A stretch of 64,000 nucleotides of DNA from Monomorium pharaonis (lineage: Eukaryota; Arthropoda; Insecta; Hymenoptera; Formicidae). Made by a program: the position numbers and the translations under genes. Each line of letters opens with the position of its first letter. Positions within the stretch are counted from its first letter, which is position 1. Where the stretch lies: NCBI RefSeq assembly GCF_013373865.1, contig NC_050476.1, forward strand, positions 10,528,001 through 10,592,000, in the 5' to 3' direction. This document shows, in pieces, positions 43,040 to 54,262 of this stretch. The notes under the pieces are model-generated. The model was not told where the DNA came from. It ran no database searches and saw only the letters and a list, made by a program, of their open reading frames with translations.

Positions 43040-44651
43040 ATGGAGGTGGACATTGCGTTAATGTGTATTGTAAGGACTTTCCTGGAACCATCTGCTTACA
43101 TTTATGAAGATGACGATGTGGACATATTAAAATTAATTATAAACCAGATGGATACTATAGAAAATCGCCAACAAATTCCTAAAATACAAGTCGAATTATT
43201 CTGTCGAAAAATTATGTCGAAAACATAATTCCATCGCTTAGCGGTATGGAGTTTAAATCTCACTTTCGGTGTGTATTATGCAACACATTTGTATTAAATG
43301 CTTTATGTATAAAAACTAGAATTTAAATTTTTAATTATGAATATAATGTAATATTAATATAATTATGTAATATTAAAATATAATTAATAATCAGAATGCT
43401 GCCTTCTACATTTGAATTAATTTTAAACGAAATTGGACAAAATCTTGTGCGTGCTACAGATGGAAATAACATATCTCCTGATAAACAATTTTTACTAAGT
43501 CTTTGGCGTTTTGCAACACCAGATTCATATAGGCAAGTATTGTAAATACGATTGATGTAAATATTGAACATACTTTAACTGTCAATTATAAATTATATAT
43601 TACTTTTTGATATAAACAATATTTGTTTTTTAGATCCATAATTCAACGATTTAATGTTGGTAAAGCTACTGCCGTACGAGCAGTGCGCCGAGTTGCCAAA
43701 GCATTGACTGAGATTTCGCCAAATTATATAAAATGGCCTGCAGGAGATAAAGTACAAGCTATTGTAGAAGGTTTTTCTTCTGTAAATGGTTTTCCTGACA
43801 CCATCGGCGCTATAGATGGTACTCACATTAATATCCCTGCACCTAATAAAAATCCAGAAGCTTATGTAAATCGGAAGGGTCATCATTCAATTCATGTACA
43901 AGTAAGATTTTAATAATTGATTATATGTATATATAAGATCTTATATATATTATTTTGTTCTGATATTCACTGCCACTGCTGAAAATCTATATATAACGTA
44001 TGTACAGAAAAGATAATGCAAAAAATATATACATTTGTGTGTGGGTGTATGTGCGCGTGTAAATAATTAATATAAATACAAGTAATTTAATATAAATATA
44101 TTTTTTTACAGGCTGTTTGTGACCACACAAGAAAATTTACGCATGTTTATGTGGGAAATGTAGGTTCCGTTCATGACGCTCGTGTTTTTCGCTTATCAGC
44201 TCTTCAAGAATATATTCATGATCCAAATAAATTCCCGAATAACACGCATTTGATTGGAAATGCTGCTTATAAGTTGCATCAGCATCTGTTGGTTCCATAT
44301 TCGGATAATGGACACCTTACACGATATCAGAAGAATTATAATTATTGCCATTCTTCTACTCGAATGGTTATTGAAAGAGCATTTGGTCTTCTGAAAGGGC
44401 GGTGGAGAAGTTTATTAAATAATTTAGCAATTCATCGCATGGATTTCGCGCCTTATCATATACTAGCATGTTGTGTGTTACACAATATTTGCCTATTAAA
44501 CAATGATGAATTGCAATTACAACATGAAACTATTGTTATAGATGTAGAGGAAATAGAAATGCACAAAAGAGTAGAACATAATTTTGATAGAGCTGTTGCG
44601 GAAGCAAAGAGAAATAACATATGTGTTAATTTACGTGTAAGAAATATATAA
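43040..44651 (+). pseudogene. HARBI1-like DDE transposase (four exons, one frameshift)
   Basis: Exons by splice signals: 43040-43268 (donor GTGTGT), 43395-43532 (donor GCAAGT, a GC-AG intron), 43634-43901 (donor GTAAGA) and 44112-44651. Exon 1 gives an acidic N-terminus and then, after a one-base shift near 43215, IIPSLSGMEFKSHFR. Exon 3 has VRAVRRVAKALTEI and FPDTIGAIDGTHINIPAP (first Asp). Exon 4 has VGSVHDARVFRLS (second Asp), HLIGNAAYKLHQHLLVPY and RMVIERAFGLLKGRWRSL (Glu), then the HILACCVLHN ending. Length of about 390 residues is normal for the family. Apart from the exon 1 shift no lesion is seen. Confidence 0.85.
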
Positions 44652-44990
44652 CATATATTGTAGAAGTATTTATTAATAAAATATGTGATATGTAATAGTA
44701 ACATTTTCTTGTACAAATGCTTTTGTCATATAGAATTAAAATAAAACGCAACTACTTATAAGTATATCAATTAAATATTTTTGTCTCTCCTATCCTACTT
44801 AGAAAAGACAGTTTTGACTAAAGTAAAAATAATTATTATAACATTTGACGAAAGGAACGATATTACTCAAAGAAAACTAAAAACATTTTGGCAATTATTT
44901 AATATGTAATCTTACTATCTATCCTATTGTTATCATTTATACTCTTTGTACTTTAAAATATCACAAAGCTCTTTAGATATGCTTATACAC

Positions 44991-45126
44991 TATGGTCCGT
45001 ATTCAGAACGGGCTGACAAAAATGTTAACGCGTTGTTATCTAATAGAAAAATCTGTATTATAAAAAACATTTTTCTATTAGATAACGCGCTAACATTTTT
45101 GTTAGCGCGTTCTAAATACGGGCCTA
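44991..45126. mobile_element. 135-bp palindromic MITE in Harbinger
   Basis: Left GGTCCGTATTCAGAACGGGC pairs with right GCGCGTTCTAAATACGGGCC, and the middle AATAGAAAAATCTG region folds back. It sits between the two genes of the Harbinger element. Confidence 0.75.
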
Positions 45127-45340
45127 TGTATGTAACTATTTTTTAATATTCGACAACAGTTACAAATAAAATAAAACTTTAAACAGAAAAAGAAAAATAT
45201 TTTCTTCGTACTTTTTGTACTCTGAAATATCACAGAGCTCTTTGGATATGCTTATTTACTATGTAAACAACTTTTGTAATGTTTGATGACAGTTAAAACA
45301 AAACTTTAAACAGAAAAAAATATCCTCTTTGTATTCTTTA

Positions 45341-45476
45341 GGTCGGATCTACAATAGGTGTAGTAAGCCTTATGCCATAAGAAATTAACCAATTATAATT
45401 AAATGTGAGAATAATCGAATATAATTGGTTAACTCCTTATGGCTTAAGGCTTACTACACCTATTGTAGATCCGGCC
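45341..45476. mobile_element. 136-bp palindromic MITE with TTA duplication
   Basis: GGTCGGATCTACAATAGGTG at the left and CACCTATTGTAGATCCGGCC at the right are inverted; TTA stands on both sides (45338-45340, 45477-45479). Nearly the whole length pairs (TTAACCAATTATAATT with AATTGGTTAACTCC). A PIF/Harbinger-type target. Confidence 0.82.
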
Positions 45477-45521
45477 TTATACTCTAAAATATCACAAAAC
45501 TTTTTGGGTATGCTTATATTA

Positions 45522-47191
45522 CTATTTTTTAACAACCTTCGCTAGAATGTCAAGTAATTTGTCTTGTCTCGCCATCGCTTCCTCATGCATCCTCTTTCGT
45601 TGATTGGTACTCTCTTCTGCATTAACAAGTATTTTTTCTAACAACACATTCTGTTTGAAACCTGTAATTTTAATATGTTAATACTCTATCAGTATCATTT
45701 ATTCGTGTTGTTCAATATTTATAAAAAAATATACACTTATTAACAGATTATAAATTAATCTGTTAATAAGTGTATATATTAATTATAATATTACACACAC
45801 ACACACACACACAAAGTTGAACTATATTGCATCATAATAAAACATCATAATAAAACAATACAATTATAGTTTTGTGCAAATAAATATGGACAAAAGGTAA
45901 TTTTAGATTTATGTACATTTATTACATTAACAGGATTTAGTAATTTACGGTGTTTGTTTCATTATTTATAAATACTAGAAAAATATTGTAGTAAACACTG
46001 CAAATCCTTATTATGTAAAAAATGTATATAAATTAAAAAATTATCTAAAAGCAGGAATTTGAAGGGGGGAGAGACATACAGAAAAACCCTTAAAATAAGT
46101 GAAGAGAAACTACTGTTAATCCCAGGTTTACATTGGTTAAGTAATTTAACTGCCTAATTAGAAGAAAATTTTGTCCTTTTTCATTTAAGGGGTATAGCCT
46201 CCCTGTCCCCCTTGGCTACGCCCATGAAATTACTCTTATTCATATTATATTGCACTAAATGTTATAAAGTATTGATAAAAATACTTACGTGTAGAACGCA
46301 TTTTAGTTTTATCTGAAAATGAATCCTTTTTATAATTGTTATTTTCAGAATCGGAATCAGGAGATAGTAGAGTGGTCGAATTGTTACTGTCCAACGTAAG
46401 AATTGGAGTCATCCATGGTTTTGTATTAAACATTTAGTCCATTATCTGTAATACAAAGAAAATTCGTATTAACATCTTATGTATAATTGATATATACAAC
46501 ATATTTGTGATTTCCTTTATATTTACATCAAAATATCTCCATGTTTTGTGGTTATTTCCACTTTTTGCATTATAGTCTTTTACATTTTTATACGTATTTT
46601 TAAGACCTGCCATTTTGCTTTTGCATTGAGAGGCTGTAACATTATACTCTTTTTCATTTAAATGAGAGGCAATCATGGTCCAAAATTTTTTCATAGTCAT
46701 TTTTCCAAGCTTGATTTTATCTTCATGTTCTTTATACAATGTTAATAATAAAATTACTGCCTCATGTGGCCAACGAAAGCTATCTGCAAAATAACATATT
46801 ATCTATTTCTTTTTAGGTTCTTTATGATTATTACTTTTATTATTATATTACTATTATTAACATAAATACCCTTTTCTTGCAAATCAGAGGATTCTTCAGA
46901 AGACAACTTTTGTGTTATGTCTTCTGTATCATTACATGTATCATCTTCAAAAGACATGGATGATCCTATTAACAAAAAAATTATATATAAAGATACAAAA
47001 CATATATATATATAATATATGTATATATATATATACGAATTTCAAATAGACAAATTTACCTGATGCAATAACTGACTGGTCTTGAGTATTCATCCTTTCA
47101 GTATCTTTGACAATTATTGTCTTTTTGGCACTTTTGGCAGCTTGCTGTCTGGCTTTGTAATTACATAAAAGTTGCGTCGCAAATAGCATAT
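45522..47191 (-). pseudogene. Myb/MADF-like partner protein of Harbinger (five exons, one stop)
   Basis: Exons on the minus strand with consistent phases: 47191-47059, 46965-46870, 46783-46527, 46445-46289 and 45661-45522. The third exon carries SFRWPHEAVILLLTLYKEHE, KKFWTMIASHLNEKEYNVTA and CKSKMAGLKNTYKNVKDYN, a Myb/SANT-like trihelix DNA-binding domain. The last exon is a helix, NVLLEKILVNAEESTNQRKR and MARQDKLLDILAKVVKK, the usual coiled C-terminus. The fourth exon has an in-frame TAA at 46436-46434; everything else is open. The first exon may have an upstream partner. It ends convergent with the transposase. Confidence 0.78.
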
Positions 47192-47968
47192 CTATTTGAA
47201 AAACAATAAAATTCAAAGATTGTTCACTCCTCTTTTCCAAATTACAAAATAGAATATATACCCACATAACACAAGTCGTCCTCAAGTCAACCTCGACACA
47301 TTCAAAATGTTCTGCATGAGGACATTTTGAGGACATCCATGGATGTATTGAGAATGACTTAAGGATGACGTCTGTGCTATTTGTGGGAGTGTGTTCACAT
47401 TCGCCACCCGAGTGTCCCCAGGTATCATTTTATCCTTGTTTATTGAATGTTAAACAAAGATAAAACGATACCTGAGAGCACTCGGATGAAGAATCTGAAC
47501 CCTGGATACACACTGTATAATGCTATTACTTTTGTTAGCTTCAATAGTATCCTTTTCCGAAACTTCTAGGTTATAAACCATTCCCGTATCTCCTTCTAAT
47601 AACTTTAAGATCGGCATTGTCTCTCAAATTTTTTTCCCAATTTTTTAACGCTGTAACAGTATAAAAGAGAAATATTTTACACAATATGTACATATACAGC
47701 ACGATAATAACACAACATACAGCAGCACATGAACTTTAACCAAACTATACAGCAGTATGCTTTCCCGCGTTTTGCTTATTCAAATTAAACGCTTCAATCG
47801 TACTATCTCTCCAAGCAGTAGCATTTGAAGCGAGTTGAAAGTAAAAATCTATGACGTGTTCATGACGTCATACGTGCTATTGGAACACTTTGAAGTGCCA
47901 AGTGGACTGGTTAAAACAACGCTCCAAACAATTCGAAGCATTTGTAGCGTTAACCGGACCGCATCCAT

Positions 47969-48222
47969 GGTGTCCATTAAACATTGAAATTCATTATGAT
48001 GGATTCAAGATGGCGTCCTGATGTCAAAAAATTTAGATATTTCCTTAAAACTCAATAAAAATTAGTACTTTTGAAAAATATAAGAATATTTCTATATGAT
48101 CTTTCAAAATATAATAAATTTTACAATACAGAAGATCCATACGGTAACCTAACCCCAAAAAATGCATGATTACTTGATTTTATTTAATAGTAATAGTATT
48201 CGTTTGACCTTTACTGACTTTA
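47969..48222. other. Second copy of the direct repeat flanking Harbinger
   Basis: 47978-48105 repeats 42612-42735 in the same direction with about 80 percent identity by eye. The remainder to 48222 is AT-rich without features. Confidence 0.55.
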
Positions 48223-48951
48223 TCCTTACGGAAAAAACACTACAAATAACATTTTTTTAAATACTCAAGTTGAATATAATTTGGGACAAGGGATAAACAC
48301 TCAATTCAATGTAAATGCTCATCTTGAGTGTTCGCTTTTTAATTTACTTTTAATTAAAGTGTTACTTTCAATTTGGATGATCGCCATCTAATTAAGTGTT
48401 AATTTCAGTGTTAATCCTAAATTTAAGAATAACACTTAAATTAACACTCAATTAGATGACAAACATTCAAGTTGAAAGTAATACTCAAATTATAACAATA
48501 CTCAAAGCCAGCTGAACACTCTAATTGAATGTTTATTTTAGATATTCGTCTTATGCCCATTTTTACCAATGTGGATTAACTTTAATCTCGGTTAAATTTG
48601 CTTTTTTTGCTTTTGTCTTTATTTAATATTTCCTAATCCAATGTTTGAGAATACACAATATTAAATGTATACCTTCAACCGATAGATATTGAGTGTACAT
48701 CCCCAACGTTTCAGTGTTCACATTTTATGTTGAAAGTATACACTCATTTATTGTCATACCCAAGTGTTGAAAGTATATTCTTAAATATTCAGTATTTAAA
48801 TCCAAACTTAGGTATGAACATTCAATCTTTAGTATAAATATTCAAGATTTGAGCATATACACCTGAATTTGGGAGTAAACTCTCAAAATCGAGTAATAAC
48901 ACTCAATTTTGAGTGTAAACTCTTAAAATTAGAGTGTTTTTTCCGTAAGGG
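48223..48951. mobile_element. TTGAGTGT-array element, copy 2
   Basis: TA flanks (48221-48222, 48952-48953). Left end TCCTTACGGAAAAAACACT, right end AGAGTGTTTTTTCCGTAAGG. It is inverted relative to copy 1: the GGGACAAGGGATAAACAC block, near the right end of copy 1, is near the left end here. It has no nested insertions and gives the plain layout of 729 bp. Confidence 0.88.
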
Positions 48952-49233
48952 TAAAAACGGCATTTATACAAATTTTATTATGAATTAAAGATTACGGTGT
49001 CAATATAACTTTAATATAACTATAATGTCAATATAAGTATCCAATAAGCACACACAATTTTTTAAACATTTTTTAAATATTTGTTGTTAATAATGTAATT
49101 ATTATGTTTGACCTGACAAGCCCCAAATATATTCAACAAATCAAGTGACTTGTAAACGTTATTATTGATTTATATTTTTAGGGCTATCCTTCTGTAATTT
49201 ACTTTGTTTATATTGCCTTCTAGATGATATCTA
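48952..49233. other. AT-rich sequence, nothing recognised
   Basis: No feature could be supported. Confidence 0.4.
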
Positions 49234-49274
49234 CCCTTACGGAAAAAACACTCTAATTTTGAAAGTTTATACTT
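49234..49274. mobile_element. TTGAGTGT-array element, 41-bp terminal fragment
   Basis: CCCTTACGGAAAAAACACTC and TAATTTTGAAAGTTTATACT match the left end of copies 1 and 4. The sequence is cut by the Gypsy LTR that starts at 49275. Confidence 0.75.
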
Positions 49275-50378
49275 TGTTGTGAGCGAAACACTCACAACCA
49301 ATAAATTCATATCATAAAATAAAGGAAATAAAATATTAAAATTATAAGATAGTGTAAGAAAATTTGTAGTGTTCAAACATCGCGCCTATAATGTTACAGC
49401 GCTTGGCGACTACTCTGCTTCACTAACAGCGCCACGTGTCGTAGTTGTTTTGATCGACGCTATGCGAACGAGGCGTCGCTAGTTTTTAACTAGGCCCTGC
49501 GACGCGAGGCCCTGTCTTGTCGAAAAAGGCAAGGCGAGTAGTAGCACTCCTACGAACGAGACGTGTGTAAAGCTAAACTGCAAATAAAAAGCAGTCTCTA
49601 GCCTGCAGCAAGAGTGGTTATTAACCTGGTATCTCCTCCTGGACAATTTTCCTTCAATTTGGATATCTCGCGGGTCACGCCTAAACCGGTCGTTTACAAT
49701 AGCTCGCCGAGGAAGGCTCGCTATCACAAGGTGTCAGGTGACACTTGCCTCGTGCGCTGCCGGCCGGTCATCGCACTGGGCAACGCACCAGCCACCTTAA
49801 AGAAGTAGCGAAGCCAGCTTAGCAACAATCATGCCACCGGAAATGCATACCTGCATTTTGGCAATTGTTGCTAAACTCGCAAATATTTCCCGCGCGCCGG
49901 ATGCGCGCGGGAATGACCATATATGGTCATGCGGAGAGCCCGATGCCTCCACTAATAATTAAATCCGCGACACTATTTAAGCCGCTGCCGAACAGCGGCC
50001 AGCGGGATCAGTGAATAGTAATCAAGCCGATACGTACGGCCCGCACGAGTGAACTAAGAGTTCGGGACTTAGCCGCTAGCAAGTCTCGAGCGAGCAACGA
50101 GACGACGCGTTAACTCCGAGTCACGCGCCGTATCTAATCTAGTGTAACACGACGCGGCACCTTCGCCGACCGCAACCAGTGTACAACAACAGAGAAATAA
50201 ATCTTTTATATCAATTGAACTTAGAATCAGTGAGTGAGTGATTTGAGGACCCTGCCTACAAAAGCCGCCTCTTTCCGCGAGTTCCTACTCCTTGGGCAGC
50301 AACGAATCCCGAAAGATCTTTTGTCGCACCGCAAGGTACGGCAAAAATACATATTTTGTTGTACCGCAAGGCGCAACA
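49275..50378 (+). mobile_element. 5' LTR of a Ty3/Gypsy retrotransposon
   Basis: TGTTGTGAGC to GCAACA, same family as 1359-2074. A TATTTAAG box is near 49975 and AATAAATC near 50193. Compared with the solo LTR it has about 340 extra bases (about 49366-49702, starting GTAGTGTTCAAACATCGCGC), probably a nested insertion. Another 40-base difference (50338-50370) duplicates GTACCGCAAGGYGCAACA-like sequence at the end. A leucine-tRNA primer site follows. Confidence 0.82.
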
Positions 50379-50385
50379 AAATCGG

Positions 50386-50400
50386 TGGCAGCGGTGGGAT
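50386..50400 (+). promoter_or_regulatory. Primer-binding site, tRNA-Leu type
   Basis: TGGCAGCGGTGGGAT is complementary to the 3' end of leucine tRNAs (ATCCCACCGCTGCCA), seven bases after the LTR end. Minus-strand cDNA synthesis would start here. Confidence 0.8.
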
Positions 50401-50759
50401 CGACTGCCAGGAAGGAAGGCAAACAACTCCAACGAGGAACTACCTATAAGGCCAAGGGACCTACGTCACGAGCCGAGAGCAGCTGGACGACCTCGAGGAC
50501 CAGCTGACTGGACGAGCCCGCCGAGCAGAACTCAGCCACGGCTCAACACTCGACGCAGCGATAATCAGCGACACCGGAGTACCGACCTACCGCAATACAC
50601 AGCTGATAACATGAAGCGAAGCGCAGCGTTACTGTAAGTCGAAATAATATTGTACAAAGCGAAATACGAAGGGCAAAGCGATAAGCCCTACTAATAGTAA
50701 AAACGTGCTGATCCCCCGGTAATCACATAACGATTATCGTAAGCGTAGAATAGGCGTGA
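50401..50759 (+). other. Gypsy leader
   Basis: GC-richer untranslated leader between primer site and gag. No conserved frame. Confidence 0.55.
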
Positions 50760-52468
50760 ATGTCGAAAAATAACGACGCTGCTATAGCAAACGACTCGTG
50801 GTTGCATAGCGAGCAAGCAACTCGAGCTATCGAATACTGCGAACAAGTCGTCATAGAAGCACGCGATAGAGTCCGTAGAGAACTAGATCCGTACGATAGC
50901 GAGTTACCAAAAAACGTCGTCCGCGAACGAGAATTCCCATTCGCGAACCTCGACGCGAGTTTGTTTCAAAACGAATTCAACGCGACACGGCAACACCGTG
51001 TAGAACGACGAACACGACCGTACGAGAGTCGCACCCCTAGTCGCGTTTCGTCACGAGGCGAGTTCTCACTCACGTCATACGAGTCCGACATTTTCGACCC
51101 AGCTGACTTTTTTCAAACGAACGCGATGCCTAACGACGAACAAGCAGAAACCCAACAATTCATCGCCGGTGCAGAACAGGAATTACAGAACCTGCACCAA
51201 GAACTAAGTGCTAATGCGCCAAGACTCGCACGCACTGCTACTCAAAGAGACGATGTGCAGGAAATACGGGAAGCCTTACGTGCAATAATGCACGAGGTCC
51301 GGAGACTGACCACCAAAGTCAACGAGGTGCGAGAAACAAATTCGCGAACACTACGTACGCACGCGCCTCGACAAACGCGATATAGCCGGCGTGAAACCGC
51401 GTTCGAGTACCCGGACGACGACGTGCGCCGACAGAGAGGTCGCGTAATATTGTCACTAAAAGAAGCCCGCGAAATGATACCTGAGGTCGACGGCAACGCG
51501 AGTAAATTACAGGAGTTTTTGAGCGCCATGACTTACGCGATCGAGAACATAGATCCGTCGGATGAAGTATCCTTACTAGGCGCGATATTGTGTACCAAAC
51601 TGAAAGGACGCGCCATGTTAGATTTTCAGACACGAAAGATAAGCGATTTCGTGCAATTAAAAACGGAATTAGAATCGTGTTATGCGAGTAAACGAAGCAC
51701 AACACATTTACAGCTCGATTTCAATACCCTGAAGCAAAAGCCAGGAAAAAGCGCTCGAGCCTACGGACTGCGTACACAGATAAGCTCACGATAGACCTGT
51801 ACAAGTCGATGATCGAAGGCCGACACCAATACACGGCCGAGCATAAGCGCATCATTTTAGAAATGCTGCAGCAGCAAGCATTGGAAAATTACCAAATAGG
51901 GCTACGCAAAGATACAAAGGCGGTAGTCCGATCGCGCGGATACGTTACGCTACAGGACGCGATAGCAGCCTGCGCAAGCGCAGAGGAAAGAATCAAGGTT
52001 CCCGCCGTGAGTAACACGAGACGGACACCCGACTCGCCGAGGCACTACGACAAGTCCGATGCCCGTTGCCGAAATTGCGGCAAGTATGGCCACTACAATA
52101 AGGATTGCCGGAATAACAGGAGCAGTAATAGATACGCCCTGCCGCAACCCGACAAACGTATAAATGCAATCGACAAGCATTGCAACTATTGCAAAAAACG
52201 CGGACACACTCGCAACGAGTGTTGGAATCTACACGGACGGCCTAAAGCAAAGGTACCGAACGCGCAAGGAAAGATGCAAAGCGCCGAAATAACGGGAGCG
52301 AGAAAGAAAGCGATAACGCAGAAAAGGAACTCTGACTCCGAGCACAGTAGCGAGGAAGAAGGAGCGACGAGCCGCACACAGAGTACGCGCGCTCAAGCGT
52401 ATCAAGTGACACACGTAAGACGAGACGGCACACGAAGCGACGGTCTTGACCTAATTACGCTCCCAATC
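50760..52468 (+). pseudogene. gag: Gypsy gag (capsid and nucleocapsid), truncated
   Basis: Starts MSKNNDAAIANDSWLHSEQA. An Arg/Glu-rich N-terminal part is followed by the capsid region (GRVILSLKEAREMIPEVDG, LQEFLSAMTYAIENIDP, LLGAILCTKLKGRAMLDFQT, LQLDFNTLKQKPGKSARAYG). A one-base frameshift near 51785 moves the rest to another frame (KRIILEMLQQQALENYQIGL). It then has two CCHC knuckles, CRNCGKYGHYNKDC (intact) and CNYCKKRGHTRNEC. The frame ends abruptly in DLITLPI, at the start of protease, where a TTGAGTGT element begins. Protease, RT and integrase of this copy are missing. It is homologous to the copy at 60773 onwards. Confidence 0.87.
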
Positions 52469-53151
52469 AACTTGAGTGTTTGCTCTTTAATTTACTTTTA
52501 ATTAGAATGTTATTACTCTCAACTTGAATGTTCGCCATCTAATTGAGTGTTAATTTCAATGTTAATCCTAAATTTAAAAATAACACTGAAATTAACACTC
52601 AATTAGATGGCAAACATCCGAGTTGAAAGTAATACTAAAATTAATACTCAAAGCCAGCTGAACACTCTATAGTTGAATGTTTATTTTAGATATTCGGTTT
52701 ATATCCATTGCTACCAATGCAGATTAATTTTAATCTCGGTTGAACTTGCTTTTCTTGTTTTTATTTAACATTTTCTAATCCAATGTTTGAGAGCGCACAC
52801 TCAATATTAAGTGTATACCTTCAATCGATAGATGTTGAGTGTATATTTCCAACGTTTCAGTGTTCACACTTTATGTTGTAAGTATACACTCATTTATTGA
52901 GTGTCATATCCAAATGTTGAGAGTATACTTTAAAATATTCAGTATTTAAATCCAAACTTTGGTATGAACACTCAATCATTGGGTGTACACACTGAATGTT
53001 CGAGTATAAACACTCAATCTTTAGTATAAATACTCTAACTACTAAGATTTGAGCGTATACACCTAAATTTTGGAGTAAACTCCCAAAATCGAGTATTAAC
53101 ACTCAATTTTGAGTGTAAACTCTCAAAATTAGAGTGTTTTTTCCGTAAGGG
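52468..53151. mobile_element. TTGAGTGT-array element, copy 3 (left end missing)
   Basis: Right end AGTGTTTTTTCCGTAAGGG is intact; the left starts directly inside the family (CAACTTGAGTGTTTGCTC), lacking about 110 bases. No TA duplication. It is in the same orientation as copy 2. It cuts the gag-protease frame, so the join is probably a deletion or recombination and not a simple insertion. Confidence 0.82.
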
Positions 53152-53398
53152 AAGACGTAATAGTAACGTCATTTTTTGACCTATTAATTACGTCAGTCAT
53201 TTATCCATCCTACAACGTATTTCCGACGTCATATTCTTGACTAATTAATAACGTCAGTTAATTGATCATTTTACGACGTATTAATAAAGTTTTATTGGTG
53301 ACTAATTACTGACGTTAACTATAATTCTTTGTAATAATTGACGATTTGACCTCAAATGACGATTTATTGAGGTCTAGTGGACGACACCTTGCTACCTA
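53152..53398. mobile_element. TGACGT-array fragment
   Basis: Repeated TAATTACGTCAGTCATTTAT, CGACGTCATATTCTTGACTA and TTACTGACGTTAAC words are followed by CACCTTGCTACCT. The last word matches the inverted end of the element at 16056-17220. The left end is missing. Confidence 0.6.
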
Positions 53399-53497
53399 TA
53401 ACTATTAATCATTATTTAAAGATTGGTTAATAAATAACATTATTAAAATTAATACAATATTTTATATAATTAATACTATCAATATTTTAAAATCATC

Positions 53498-54050
53498 CTA
53501 GACAGCACATATTGTTTATGATAAATATTTTGTTGTGAGTGCATCACACTCACATACAGCATGTTGCAAGCGATAGAAGGTGTCAAATGACGCCTCGCGC
53601 GCGGACATCGCCCGGCCTACATACCGGGCATCGCACCGGGAAATGCACCCGGTTGCTTAAGACTTAACACCCAAAATCATCTGACTTTGGGGTGGAATCC
53701 GCGCAGCCAGCACTCGCTGGCTAAGCACGTACACTGTCCAAAGGCCAGTGACCGCGGAAGTACCTTCCCCGGTCATACGCTCAAAAACGGTGTATATAAA
53801 CACCGCGGTACAGACAACGAGCGGGCTTTGCTACACAGTATACAGTGACAAACGTATGTCGCTCACTCTTTTATATTTGTCACGGGTATCAACGAATTAC
53901 GTCAGTGTAACTCAGTGTAATCAAGATATTAAATATATATATTGATATACGACACACGGCTACAATCTCTCAAGAAACCTGACCCGAGGAGTAACGACAG
54001 CGATCCCAAAATACCTGTGACCCTTTATCCACCAAAGAGCCACAACAATT
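53498..54050 (+). mobile_element. LTR-like sequence inserted in a MITE end
   Basis: TGTTGTGAGTGCATCACACTC starts at 53531 and has the same first ten bases as the Gypsy LTRs, but the rest differs (GCCTCGCGCGCGGACATCGC, ACCGGGCATCGCACCGGG). A TATATAAACACCGCGG core-promoter-like stretch is near 53792, and GAGCCACAACA near 54037-54047 could be the right end. It is probably an LTR of a related Gypsy family. It interrupts CCTAGACAGCACATATTG (53498), a terminus type also seen near 33653. Internal sequence after 54050 is not recognised. Confidence 0.5.
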
Positions 54051-54262
54051 CATTAATTTTTATTAATATTTATTTTTTCAAAATATTATATAAATATTTT
54101 ACACGTATCAAGAGACACGGTAGTGGCTCGCGCCAAATGAAAGCGTAGCGCGAGCCCGACCGTGAACTTTACGCGAGTACGCGACTTGCAAGCATCCGAG
54201 ATTATCGGAACTCAGAAACGGCTAAACGGATCGAGTTCTAATTAGACTTAATCGAAAGCTTA

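Larger units (their letters stand above)
44945..45540 (+). repeat. Three diverged tandem copies of a 60-bp segment
   Basis: TACTYTRAAATATCACARAGCT followed by TTTRGATATGCTTAT occurs near 44949, 45220 and 45480, about 265 bp apart. Each spacer between copies contains a small palindromic element or related sequence. Confidence 0.65.
42742..47968. mobile_element. PIF/Harbinger transposon with both genes
   Basis: Inverted ends ATGGGGTGCGGTCCGGTT and AACCGGACCGCATCCAT enclose a four-exon HARBI1-like transposase (plus) and a convergent Myb/MADF-like protein gene (minus, five exons). This is the standard two-gene layout of PIF/Harbinger, in which the Myb-like partner carries the transposase to the nucleus and to the ends. 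The 3-bp target duplication could not be read with certainty. Each gene has one visible lesion, so this 5.2-kb copy is full length but probably inactive. Between the genes are three diverged repeats (44945, 45213, 45475) and two small palindromes. Confidence 0.82.

Noticed and set aside
53498..53530. 5-bp target duplication of the LTR-like sequence at 53531
   Set aside because: TATTT before the left end does not match the bases after any plausible right end, so borders remain uncertain.
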